Shown: positions 27,700 through 35,677 of the stretch, piece after piece
How positions within the stretch are numbered: the first letter of the stretch is position 1
Layout of the letters: every line of letters starts with the position of its first letter
Assembly (NCBI GenBank): GCA_964386915.1
Contig: CAYLUQ010000008.1
Span: 43,316-107,315 of the forward strand
Source: JADHMP01 sp964386915
Lineage (GTDB): Bacteria > Bacteroidota > Bacteroidia > Flavobacteriales > Flavobacteriaceae
Reading direction: 5' to 3'
Length of the DNA: 64,000 bases
Translations under genes and position numbers: made by a program
The notes under the pieces: model-generated
Told to the model about the DNA's origin: nothing
What the model saw: the letters and a program-made list of their open reading frames with translations, nothing else
Databases searched by the model: none

Positions 27700-28677
27700 A
27701 TGGAAGTAACTGCTACAACAGAAGACCAAACCAACATTTGGGGAGGGGGTAACAAGCCTTTGAAAGCCAGTTATGGGAAAATGATGATGTGGTTTTTTAT
27801 CGTATCAGATGCCCTGACGTTTTCCGGATTTTTGGTTTCCTACGGATTTTCCAGATTTAAAAACATTAACTCTTGGCCTATTGCTGATGAGGTGTTTACA
27901 CACTTTCCGTTCCTTCACGGTGTAGATGCCCCCATGTATTATGTGGCCTTGATGACATTTATTCTGATATTCTCTTCTGTTACTATGGTTTTAGCTGTGG
28001 ATGCAGGTCATCATATGAACAAATCCAAAGTAACATTCTATATGTTACTTACCATTTTAGGAGGCGCCATTTTTGTGGGTTCTCAAGCATGGGAATGGAA
28101 AAATTTTATCAGTGGTGAATATGGCGCTTTAGAAACTAAAGGCGGACAAATACTTCAGTTTGTGCAAGCCGATACGGGCAAACGTGCTGCACTTAAAGAT
28201 TTTGCCGTGACACAACCCACCGAACGGGCTACCCACCAAAAAAACAACGGAATTTGGTATGCTCAAGAAAGCACCCTACCCACCTTCACTGTAGCAGAAG
28301 TTAAAGCTGGTTTTGAAGCCAACGAAAACCTTCTCATTCGCACAGAATTGCTCACCGAAGAGGGAGAAAAAACCGTATTGAGCAGAGCCGAATCACTTGC
28401 TAAAATTCAAGATGCACAAATTGTAGTAGAAGGCGCAAATCTTATTCGAAATGAATATGGCAACAGACTTTTTGCCGATTTTTTCTTTTTTATAACAGGC
28501 TTTCACGGCTTTCACGTTTTTTCGGGCGTGGTGATCAACATCATCATTTTCTTCAACGTGATTTTAGGCACATACGAACGACGAGGCCATTATGAAATGG
28601 TTGAAAAGGTGGGCCTCTATTGGCACTTCGTTGATTTAGTCTGGGTGTTTGTTTTCACCTTTTTCTATTTGGTTTAA
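27700..28677 (+). CDS. Cytochrome c oxidase subunit III (long form with soluble insertion)
   Basis: The protein has 325 residues. The first helices (MMMWFFIVSDALTFSGFLVS) and the last ones (FFFITGFHGFHVFSGV and VGLYWHFVDLVWVFVF) match subunit III. A hydrophilic insertion of about 110 residues (roughly 140-250) interrupts the membrane part between the third and fourth helices; it contains many Glu, Lys and Thr and no Cys. The insertion explains the length compared with the 192-residue neighbour. The insertion probably faces the periplasm, but this is inferred. It is part of the same oxidase as the flanking genes. Confidence 0.88.
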   Translation: MEVTATTEDQTNIWGGGNKPLKASYGKMMMWFFIVSDALTFSGFLVSYGFSRFKNINSWPIADEVFTHFPFLHGVDAPMYYVALMTFILIFSSVTMVLAVDAGHHMNKSKVTFYMLLTILGGAIFVGSQAWEWKNFISGEYGALETKGGQILQFVQADTGKRAALKDFAVTQPTERATHQKNNGIWYAQESTLPTFTVAEVKAGFEANENLLIRTELLTEEGEKTVLSRAESLAKIQDAQIVVEGANLIRNEYGNRLFADFFFFITGFHGFHVFSGVVINIIIFFNVILGTYERRGHYEMVEKVGLYWHFVDLVWVFVFTFFYLV

Positions 28678-28695
28678 TCTTCTATTCAAAAAAAT

Positions 28696-29079
28696 ATGGC
28701 TGCAGAAACACATAAATTGGCAATTTTTAGAGGACTATTAAAATTTAAGTCCAATCAACAAAAAATTTGGGGAGTACTTATATTTCTCTCCATTGTAACC
28801 ACTATAGAAGTTGCCCTGGGGATTTTAAAACCCTCAATTTTGCTCACTTCCTTTTTGAGTATGAAACTGCTCAATTGGATTTTCATTGTTTTAACCATCG
28901 TTAAGGCCTACTACATTGCATGGGATTTTATGCACCTGCGGGATGAAACCAGTGGACTTAAAAACGCAATTGTTTTACCACTACTGATTTTAATTCCCTA
29001 TCTAGCTTTTATATTAATTCTTGAAGCAGATTATATCTACGAGGTGATGAAAAACGGCTTTGTGAGCTGGAATTTTTAG
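28696..29079 (+). CDS. Cytochrome c oxidase subunit IV (prokaryotic type)
   Basis: The protein has 127 residues and three membrane helices (VLIFLSIVTTIEVALGIL, MKLLNWIFIVLTIVKAYYIAWDFM and IVLPLLILIPYLAFILI) joined by short loops, with MHLRDE after helix 2. This is the pattern of the small subunit IV (CtaF/CyoD-like) that stabilises the oxidase. It starts 18 bases after the long subunit III gene. Confidence 0.85.
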   Translation: MAAETHKLAIFRGLLKFKSNQQKIWGVLIFLSIVTTIEVALGILKPSILLTSFLSMKLLNWIFIVLTIVKAYYIAWDFMHLRDETSGLKNAIVLPLLILIPYLAFILILEADYIYEVMKNGFVSWNF

Positions 29080-29122
29080 GCGATAGCCTCCGAGGCCATT
29101 GGCTTCACGCTTTTTTGAGAAA

Positions 29123-29785
29123 ATGAAAGGGAAAATTAAAAAACAATTGGTGCTGGGGATATTATTCATTTTCCCCTTGTTGGTCTATTTGTTTTTTGCT
29201 TCCGGCAAAAATAATTTTGCTAAACTTCCCATTCTCACCCCCTCCATTCAGCCTTTGGTGGTTCAAAAAGATTTTGACAACCGTCCCGTTACCCTTTCAA
29301 AACACATCACTATTTTAGGTTATTGGGGTGGCGACTTGACCGAAAAAAAGGCAGAAGCTCTTAATTTAAATGAAAAAATTTATAAACGATTTAATGGTTT
29401 TGATGATTTTCAGTTTGTGATATTGGTAAACGAGCAAAACGAAGAGGCCGTAAAAGAACTTCAGTTGGCCTTGCAAACCGGCACTGGTATAGACTTGACC
29501 AATTGGTATTTTGTTCCAGCCTCTGCCCAACAAATCCAAGCCCACTTTACATCTTTAAAAACCCCCTATACGCTAAGCCCTCAAAACAGCACCCCCTATG
29601 TGTTTATTGTTGACAAAGACCTCAACCTAAGAGGACGAAATGACAAGGAAAACAGTGATTTGCTCTACGGTTTTGATGCTCGCTCCGTAGCAGAAATTTC
29701 AAAAAAAATGATTGATGATGTCAAAGTGATTTTGGCTGAATATCGCTTAGCTCTAAAAATTTATAATACGGACCGGAAAAAATAA
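29123..29785 (+). CDS. Membrane-anchored Sco/thioredoxin-like protein without cysteines
   Basis: The protein has 220 residues from the ATG at 29123; a TTG at 29099 is possible but adds only eight residues. One N-terminal anchor (LVLGILFIFPLLVYLFFA) is followed by a periplasmic domain. The domain order resembles Sco proteins, including a late FIVDKDLNLRGR that parallels FALIDKNGFIRSR in the next gene. The protein contains no cysteine, so it cannot bind copper or do thiol exchange in the Sco way. I infer an accessory role in oxidase assembly from its place between subunit IV and Sco. The specific function is unknown. Confidence 0.65.
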   Translation: MKGKIKKQLVLGILFIFPLLVYLFFASGKNNFAKLPILTPSIQPLVVQKDFDNRPVTLSKHITILGYWGGDLTEKKAEALNLNEKIYKRFNGFDDFQFVILVNEQNEEAVKELQLALQTGTGIDLTNWYFVPASAQQIQAHFTSLKTPYTLSPQNSTPYVFIVDKDLNLRGRNDKENSDLLYGFDARSVAEISKKMIDDVKVILAEYRLALKIYNTDRKK

Positions 29786-29788
29786 AAA

Positions 29789-30484
29789 ATGAATAAGCTA
29801 GCCTCTGTCGGTTTAACAATTATTATTCTCCTTTTTGGAATTCTTTTTGTTCCCAAAATTGTAGAACGATTTCAAACAAACTCAGTAGTGCAAGACAACA
29901 GAGCTACCTCTGCCAGTCCGCTTAGCTATATCCAACTCAATGGCCAAACCAAAAAAGTGCCTCCCTTCACCTTTATGAATCAAGATAGTTTGATCATTTC
30001 CAATGAAGACTACAAGGGCAAAGTTTATATAGCCGAGTTTTTCTTTACCTCTTGCCCAAGTATTTGCCCTATCATGAATAAAAACATGAAAATTTTAGAA
30101 GAACAATTTGGCCATAGAGCTGATTTTGGAATAGCCTCTTTTTCAATAGATCCCGAACACGACCGTCCTTCGGTTTTAAAACGTTATGCCGAACAATATG
30201 ATGTTTTTTCCTTAAATTGGCATTTCCTAACAGGTGAAAAAGAAAAGATCTATGCGTTGGCAAACCAAGGATTTAATATTTTTGCTGCCGTAAACCCTAG
30301 AGTAGCTGGAGGCTTTGAACACCAAGGCTATTTTGCGCTTATTGATAAAAATGGCTTTATACGCTCCAGAACAGACCAGTTTGGGAACCCTATTGTATAT
30401 TATTTGGGCATTGACCAAGAGGATGGAACCAGAGAAGAAATTGAGTGGCTGGCAACAGATATTAAAAAGCTCTTAGCAGAATGA
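29789..30484 (+). CDS. SCO1/SenC family copper chaperone for cytochrome oxidase
   Basis: The protein has 231 residues. An N-terminal anchor is followed by a thioredoxin-like domain with the copper-binding CPSIC (Cys89, Cys93) and the distal His (His178 in FEHQGY). Sco proteins deliver copper to, or reduce, the CuA site of oxidase subunit II. It starts three bases after the cysteine-free paralogue-like gene and overlaps the DUF420 gene by four bases, consistent with an assembly operon. Confidence 0.93.
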   Translation: MNKLASVGLTIIILLFGILFVPKIVERFQTNSVVQDNRATSASPLSYIQLNGQTKKVPPFTFMNQDSLIISNEDYKGKVYIAEFFFTSCPSICPIMNKNMKILEEQFGHRADFGIASFSIDPEHDRPSVLKRYAEQYDVFSLNWHFLTGEKEKIYALANQGFNIFAAVNPRVAGGFEHQGYFALIDKNGFIRSRTDQFGNPIVYYLGIDQEDGTREEIEWLATDIKKLLAE

Positions 30485-31017
30485 GAAAAAAAATTCAGTC
30501 TAGAGAAATAAAACACAAAACCCTCATTTGGGTAGTGTCTATTTTAATTCCAATTGTGGTAGCGGTGCTTTTCACCATTCGCCTACCCAATGTAGCTCCT
30601 TTGTCTTTTTTGCCTCCCATTTATGCTGGCATTAACGGTGTGACCGCTTTGGTTTTACTAGGAGCTTTTTTGGCAGTGAAACGAAAAAAACTGGTGTTGC
30701 ACGAACAATTGATGAAAACGGCTATTGCCCTATCGGTAGTCTTTTTGGGGATGTATGTTGCCTATCACATGACCTCAGATCCAACTCCTTATGGTGGAAG
30801 TGGACCTCTTAAATATGTGTATTATTTTATCTTAATTACCCACATTCTATTGTCAGTGGGTATTATTCCTATGGTATTGGTAACCTATGCCCGTGCTATT
30901 TCAAGCTTGTTTACCGAACATAGAAAAATAGCCCGCTATACCTTTCCCATTTGGCTCTATATTGCGGTAACGGGAGTCATTGTCTATTTGATGATTGCCC
31001 CTTATTATGTCACTTAA
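30481..31017 (+). CDS. DUF420 family membrane protein
   Basis: The protein has 178 residues and five predicted helices. His residues lie in helix-associated motifs (LHEQLMKTAIALS, YVAYHMTSD, LITHILLSVG, FTEHRKIARYTFPIWLY), as in DUF420 proteins found next to Sco and oxidase genes. The spaced histidines suggest heme or metal handling, but this is inference. The ATG overlaps the Sco stop by four bases and the next ATG directly follows its own stop. Confidence 0.85.
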   Translation: MRKKIQSREIKHKTLIWVVSILIPIVVAVLFTIRLPNVAPLSFLPPIYAGINGVTALVLLGAFLAVKRKKLVLHEQLMKTAIALSVVFLGMYVAYHMTSDPTPYGGSGPLKYVYYFILITHILLSVGIIPMVLVTYARAISSLFTEHRKIARYTFPIWLYIAVTGVIVYLMIAPYYVT

Positions 31018-31239
31018 ATGAAACACAGGCACCTCCTTTTATTCTTTCTTTTGTTTTTTGCACTTAGCTTAGACTATGGCTACGGACAATGTTCTATGTG
31101 CCGAGCTGTGCTTCAGTCTGAAGAAGCCCAAGAAACCGCTAAAGGAATTAACAATGGCATCTTATATCTCATGGCATTGCCCTATATCTTGGTTGCTGTT
31201 GTTGGTTGGAAAGTTTTTCAAATCTTTAAAAAGGGCTAG
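31018..31239 (+). CDS. Small membrane protein with CSMCRAV motif
   Basis: The protein has 73 residues. A signal peptide (LLLFFLLFFALSLDYGYG) is followed by QCSMCRAVLQSEEAQ and one C-terminal helix with a basic end. After signal cleavage the two cysteines would be close to the new N-terminus, facing the periplasm, with a single membrane anchor. The ATG directly abuts the DUF420 stop. A role in metal or thiol handling for the oxidase is inferred from the CxxC and the location; I do not know a characterised homologue. Confidence 0.75.
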   Translation: MKHRHLLLFFLLFFALSLDYGYGQCSMCRAVLQSEEAQETAKGINNGILYLMALPYILVAVVGWKVFQIFKKG

Positions 31240-31324
31240 TTTTCTGTAACATTTTATTTTTTTTCTCGTCTATCATTAGGATGCGGTTAAAAATAGCGAT
31301 CTTTGCTCTGCTTTGAAAAACAAC

Positions 31325-32026
31325 ATGATTAAAATAAAAAGCCTTCACAAATCTTATAAAATGGGAGACTCTTCCCTACACGTCCTAAAGGGAATTGATT
31401 TTAGTGTTCAAGAAGGCGAATTAGTGGCCATTATGGGTTCTTCTGGTTCTGGAAAATCAACACTCTTGAACATCTTGGGCATGCTGGATACGGCCGATGA
31501 AGGAGTTTATGAATTGGATGGAGTGCCTATTAAAGATTTAAACGAAACTAAGGCCGCTAAATACCGCAATCAATTTTTAGGTTTTGTTTTTCAATCCTTT
31601 AATTTGATCAACTATAAAAATGCCCTAGAAAATGTTTCCCTTCCTCTATATTATCAAGGTTACAAAAGAAAGGAACGACAACAACAAGCCCTAGACTATT
31701 TGTCTCGAGTTGGTTTGCGTGATTGGGCCACACATTTGCCAAGTGAACTTTCTGGAGGGCAAAAACAACGGGTGGCCATAGCGCGTGCCATGGCTTCTAA
31801 ACCAAAAGTGCTTTTAGCGGATGAACCCACTGGAGCATTAGACACCAAAACCTCCTATGAGGTGATGGGACTCATTCAACAAATTAATGAAGAAGGAAAA
31901 ACCATTTTAGTGGTTACTCACGAACCCGATATTGCTCAAATGTGCAAACGGATTGTGAAATTGAAAGACGGGGTGATTGTTGAAGATACTATGATCAAAC
32001 AAGTAGCTGCCTCAAATTATGTTTAA
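31325..32026 (+). CDS. ABC transporter ATP-binding protein, MacB/LolD type
   Basis: The protein has 233 residues from the ATG at 31325; a TTG at 31313 would add four residues. Walker A (GSSGSGKST), signature LSGGQKQR and Walker B (VLLADEPTG) are all present, with the N-terminal pattern KSYKMGDSSLHVLKGIDF of lipoprotein/macrolide-type exporters. It powers the two permeases encoded directly downstream. The first permease overlaps it by eight bases. Confidence 0.93.
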   Translation: MIKIKSLHKSYKMGDSSLHVLKGIDFSVQEGELVAIMGSSGSGKSTLLNILGMLDTADEGVYELDGVPIKDLNETKAAKYRNQFLGFVFQSFNLINYKNALENVSLPLYYQGYKRKERQQQALDYLSRVGLRDWATHLPSELSGGQKQRVAIARAMASKPKVLLADEPTGALDTKTSYEVMGLIQQINEEGKTILVVTHEPDIAQMCKRIVKLKDGVIVEDTMIKQVAASNYV

Positions 32027-33248
32027 TAAAGACCGTTGGCAAGAAATTTTCCAAACCATTGGCAAAAATAAACTACGTACATTTTTGTCTGGCTTTACTG
32101 TGGCCCTTGGAATTTTCATTTTTATTGTGCTCTTCGGTTTGGGCAATGGCCTTAAAAACGCTTTCCAAGAGTTTTTTGTCAATGATGCTAACAACGTCAT
32201 TTTTCTATATCCCGGAAGAACCTCAAAACCCTACAAAGGGTTTAAAGCCAACCGTAGAATAGAATTTGAAAATGAAGATTTGGAAGACATCAAGATTAAC
32301 TTCCCCTTTTTTTTAGAAAGTTTAAGTCCAAAAATTTCCCGAAGTGCAAATGTGAGTTATAAAAACGAAAGCAATTCCTATTCAACCATAGGAGTAGGAC
32401 CGGCTCACCAACAAGTAGAGAAAACCATCATTATGCAAGGGCGCTACTTGAACCAAAATGATATCGTTAACAAAACCAAACACGCTGTTATTGGCCGCCT
32501 CGTAGCTAAAGATTTATTTAAAACAGAAAACCCAATTGGAGCTTATGTTGAAATGAACGGAAGTGCCTTTAAAATAGTGGGTGTCTTTCAAGATGAAGGG
32601 GGCGACAATGAAGAACGCAATATTTATATTCCCTACACCACACGTCAGCAACTCGAAAAAGGAAATGATAAAGTTGATCAAATTGTAGTTTCTTTTCGCA
32701 ACGAACTCGGTCATGCCGGAGCCTTAGCTTTTGAAAAAGGCTTGCGCAAATTTTTTAAGGAAAAGAAAGCCATAGACCCCACAGACCCCAACGGCATCTA
32801 TTTCCAAAATGTTGCAGACAATCTCAAACGAAACCAACAATTTGCCGAAGTGCTGCAACTCATTGTGGCCTTTGTGGGCTTAGGAACCCTCATTGCGGGA
32901 ATCATCGGAATTTCCAACATCATGGTGTTTGTGGTTAAAGAACGCACCAAAGAACTCGGCATTAGAAAAGCCTTAGGAGCCACCCCAAATTCCGTTATTC
33001 AAATGATTTTACAAGAATCTATTTTTATCACCACCCTTTCTGGCTATGTTGGACTTTTCTTAGGGATGCTGTTGCTCCAAAACATAGGGTTAAAACTAGA
33101 GGACTATTTCATAAAGAACCCCTATATCAATTTAAATACAGCCCTATTTGCCACTTTTATTCTCATTCTTTTTGGAAGCATAGCCGGCTATATTCCTGCA
33201 AAAAGGGCCGCCAGAATTAAACCCATAATTGCCTTGCGTGATGAATAG
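32019..33248 (+). CDS. MacB-like ABC transporter permease (first)
   Basis: The protein has 409 residues. One N-terminal helix is followed by a large periplasmic MacB_PCD domain (about residues 50-280) and three C-terminal FtsX helices. The cytoplasmic coupling motif VKERTKELGIRKALGA lies after the first of these. It works with the adjacent ATPase, and probably as a pair with the next permease. It overlaps the genes on both sides by eight bases each. Confidence 0.9.
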   Translation: MFNKDRWQEIFQTIGKNKLRTFLSGFTVALGIFIFIVLFGLGNGLKNAFQEFFVNDANNVIFLYPGRTSKPYKGFKANRRIEFENEDLEDIKINFPFFLESLSPKISRSANVSYKNESNSYSTIGVGPAHQQVEKTIIMQGRYLNQNDIVNKTKHAVIGRLVAKDLFKTENPIGAYVEMNGSAFKIVGVFQDEGGDNEERNIYIPYTTRQQLEKGNDKVDQIVVSFRNELGHAGALAFEKGLRKFFKEKKAIDPTDPNGIYFQNVADNLKRNQQFAEVLQLIVAFVGLGTLIAGIIGISNIMVFVVKERTKELGIRKALGATPNSVIQMILQESIFITTLSGYVGLFLGMLLLQNIGLKLEDYFIKNPYINLNTALFATFILILFGSIAGYIPAKRAARIKPIIALRDE

Positions 33249-34515
33249 TTTTAAAGTTTTATGGGATTGGGATACCTGGCAAGAAATTTTTGGATCCATT
33301 TCTAAAAATAAAACCCGAACTATCATTACCGTCATTGGCGTGTTGTGGGGCATCTTCATCTATATTGCCCTTTCAGGAGCCGCAAAAGGCTTAGACAATG
33401 GCTTTGAACGCGAATTTGAAAACATAGCCATGAATTCCATGTTTGTATGGGCTCAACGAACTAGCATTCCTTATGAAGGCTTTAAAATTGGCAGAAGAAT
33501 TGAACTGAAAGTTTCCGATATAGACTTTTTAAGAAGTCAGGTGCCTCAAATTCAATTTATTGCAGCCCGAAATGCCCGCGGTGTGTTTGGAGGGTCAAGC
33601 CCCTTGGTGGTGAGAGGAAATAAGTCGAGCAACTACAATATCTATGGCGATTATCCGGAGTTTACCAAAATTGCCACGAAAAAAATATATGAAGGGGGTC
33701 GTTTTATTAATGATAATGATATTCTTCACGCTCGAAAAATTTGTGTGATAGGAGAACGAACACAGGAAGAACTCTACGAAAAAAATGAAAGTCCAATTGG
33801 GAGTTATATCAAAATTGAAGACATCTATTTTCAGGTGGTGGGTGTGCATAAATTTGTTCCCGGAGGAGGTTTTGAATCAGATGGTGATATTTTTATTCCC
33901 TTCACTACTTATCAAAAAATATACAACTCCGGAGACCGAGTCAACTGGTTTACCATTGCTGCCTATGATGATGCCAATGCAGTAGAGGTGGAAAAAGACA
34001 TTAAAATGGCCTTAAGGAGAAGACATCGTGTGGCACCAGAAGATGAACGTGCTTTTGGATCTTTTAACCTTGGAGAAATTTTTACGAGAATTAGCGGTTT
34101 TTCCAAAGGCATGACGCTCCTTTCTCTCATTGTGGGCATTGCTACCATAATTGCAGGGGTAATTGGCATTGGAAATATCTTGTTGATCTCTGTCAAAGAA
34201 CGCACCAAAGAATTAGGGGTTCGCAGAGCCTTGGGCGCCACACCTTCTGAAGTTCGAAACCAGATTATTTTAGAATCTGTATTTCTAACCTTGGTAGCAG
34301 GCATTATGGGAATTGTCTTAGGAGCTCTGGTGTTAGCCGGCATCAATGCCGCCACGCAAGATCTTACCGATTTCCCATACACCAATCCTACGGTGCCTAT
34401 TCCCTTTATTTTGGGAGCCCTCTTTATCATGATATTTTTGGGCACCCTCATTGGACTTATTCCCGCGCAACGAGCTGTCAGCATAAAACCTATTGATGCA
34501 TTAAGAGAAGAATAA
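33241..34515 (+). CDS. MacB-like ABC transporter permease (second)
   Basis: The protein has 424 residues from the ATG at 33241, eight bases inside the previous gene. It has the same layout as the first permease: an N-terminal helix, a MacB_PCD domain, VKERTKELGVRRALGA and three C-terminal helices. The two differ in the periplasmic domain, so the active exporter is probably a heterodimer (inference). A 21-base gap separates it from the adaptor gene. Confidence 0.9.
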   Translation: MNSFKVLWDWDTWQEIFGSISKNKTRTIITVIGVLWGIFIYIALSGAAKGLDNGFEREFENIAMNSMFVWAQRTSIPYEGFKIGRRIELKVSDIDFLRSQVPQIQFIAARNARGVFGGSSPLVVRGNKSSNYNIYGDYPEFTKIATKKIYEGGRFINDNDILHARKICVIGERTQEELYEKNESPIGSYIKIEDIYFQVVGVHKFVPGGGFESDGDIFIPFTTYQKIYNSGDRVNWFTIAAYDDANAVEVEKDIKMALRRRHRVAPEDERAFGSFNLGEIFTRISGFSKGMTLLSLIVGIATIIAGVIGIGNILLISVKERTKELGVRRALGATPSEVRNQIILESVFLTLVAGIMGIVLGALVLAGINAATQDLTDFPYTNPTVPIPFILGALFIMIFLGTLIGLIPAQRAVSIKPIDALREE

Positions 34516-34536
34516 TTTTATTAAAATAAAAAGTAT

Positions 34537-35667
34537 ATGAAAATTTTAAAATATCTCGGGATTTCGGCTTTAGTGATTGGCGTGCTCTTTGCCGCCGCCT
34601 ATTTCATCAAAACCAATAGCAAATCAATTATTGAATATGAAACGAAAACCCCCTTTATTGCCTCTATTGAAAAGAAAACGGTGGTTACTGGAAAAGTAAT
34701 CCCGGAGGATGAAGTAGAAATTAAGCCCCAAATTTCGGGTATTATTGAGGCTCTTTTTGTAGAAGAAGGAGATCAAGTGGAGACCGGCGACTTGTTAGCT
34801 AAAGTTAAAGTAGTGCCCAATGAACAAAGTTTAAACAGTGCACGTGGTCGCCTAGAAAATGCCAAAATTGTGTTACAAAATGCCAAGGTACTCTACCAAA
34901 GAAATAAAACACTTTTTGAAAAAGAAATCATTTCAAGTCAAGATTTTGAAACAGCAGAGCTACGCTACAACCAAGCCCAACAAGATGTAGAAAATGCGGC
35001 TAAAGACCTGCAAATCATCAGACTAGGATCTGCTGGAGGGTCTACCACTGCCAACACCAATGTGCGGGCCACCGTGGCGGGAACCATCCTCGAAATTCCT
35101 GTTAAGGAGGGAGATCAAGTGATTGAGAGTAACACCTTTAATAATGGAACTAGCATTGCCACCATTGCCGATTTAAATAAAATGATTTTTGAAGGAAAAG
35201 TAGATGAGGCAGAAGTTGGCAAACTAAAAGTAGGCATGCCTTTAGAGGTGAGTTTAGGAGCCATTGAAGACCAAAAATTTGATGCTCGCCTGAAGTTTAT
35301 TGCGCCTAAAGGAAATGAAGAGCAGGGAGCTGTTCAATTCATTATTGAAGGCGATGTCTTTTTAAACGATTCCACCTTTGTTCGGGCCGGATACAGTGCC
35401 AATGCCTCCCTAGTTTTAGAACGAAAAGACAGCATTATGGTCATTCCAGAAGCCTTGCTTCAATTTGAAAAAGACTCCGACACACCCTTTGTGGAACTTC
35501 AATTAGAAGGGCAAAACTTTGAGAAAAAAGAAATCAAAACCGGAATTTCAGATGGCATCAATATTGAAATACTTTCGGGTTTAACCCTTGAAGACAAAGT
35601 GAAAGTATGGAATAAAACAGAACCTAAAAAACTTAGAGACGAAGATGAAGCAGCAGCCTCAAACTAA
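34537..35667 (+). CDS. MacA/HlyD-like periplasmic adaptor protein
   Basis: The protein has 376 residues. An N-terminal anchor (ISALVIGVLFAAAYFI) is followed by the split lipoyl-like hairpin (KTVVTGKVIPEDEVEIKPQ and later ATVAGTILEIPVKEGD), an alpha-hairpin coiled coil (about 100-165) and a beta-barrel domain. Such adaptors link an inner-membrane exporter to an outer-membrane TolC channel. The neighbours provide both partners. Confidence 0.92.
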   Translation: MKILKYLGISALVIGVLFAAAYFIKTNSKSIIEYETKTPFIASIEKKTVVTGKVIPEDEVEIKPQISGIIEALFVEEGDQVETGDLLAKVKVVPNEQSLNSARGRLENAKIVLQNAKVLYQRNKTLFEKEIISSQDFETAELRYNQAQQDVENAAKDLQIIRLGSAGGSTTANTNVRATVAGTILEIPVKEGDQVIESNTFNNGTSIATIADLNKMIFEGKVDEAEVGKLKVGMPLEVSLGAIEDQKFDARLKFIAPKGNEEQGAVQFIIEGDVFLNDSTFVRAGYSANASLVLERKDSIMVIPEALLQFEKDSDTPFVELQLEGQNFEKKEIKTGISDGINIEILSGLTLEDKVKVWNKTEPKKLRDEDEAAASN

Positions 35668-35677
35668 ATTGTTAACG

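Noticed and set aside
33963..34484. Minus-strand frame of 173 codons inside the second MacB-like permease
   Set aside because: It is fully antisense to a conserved gene, with no family pattern; the length comes from base composition.
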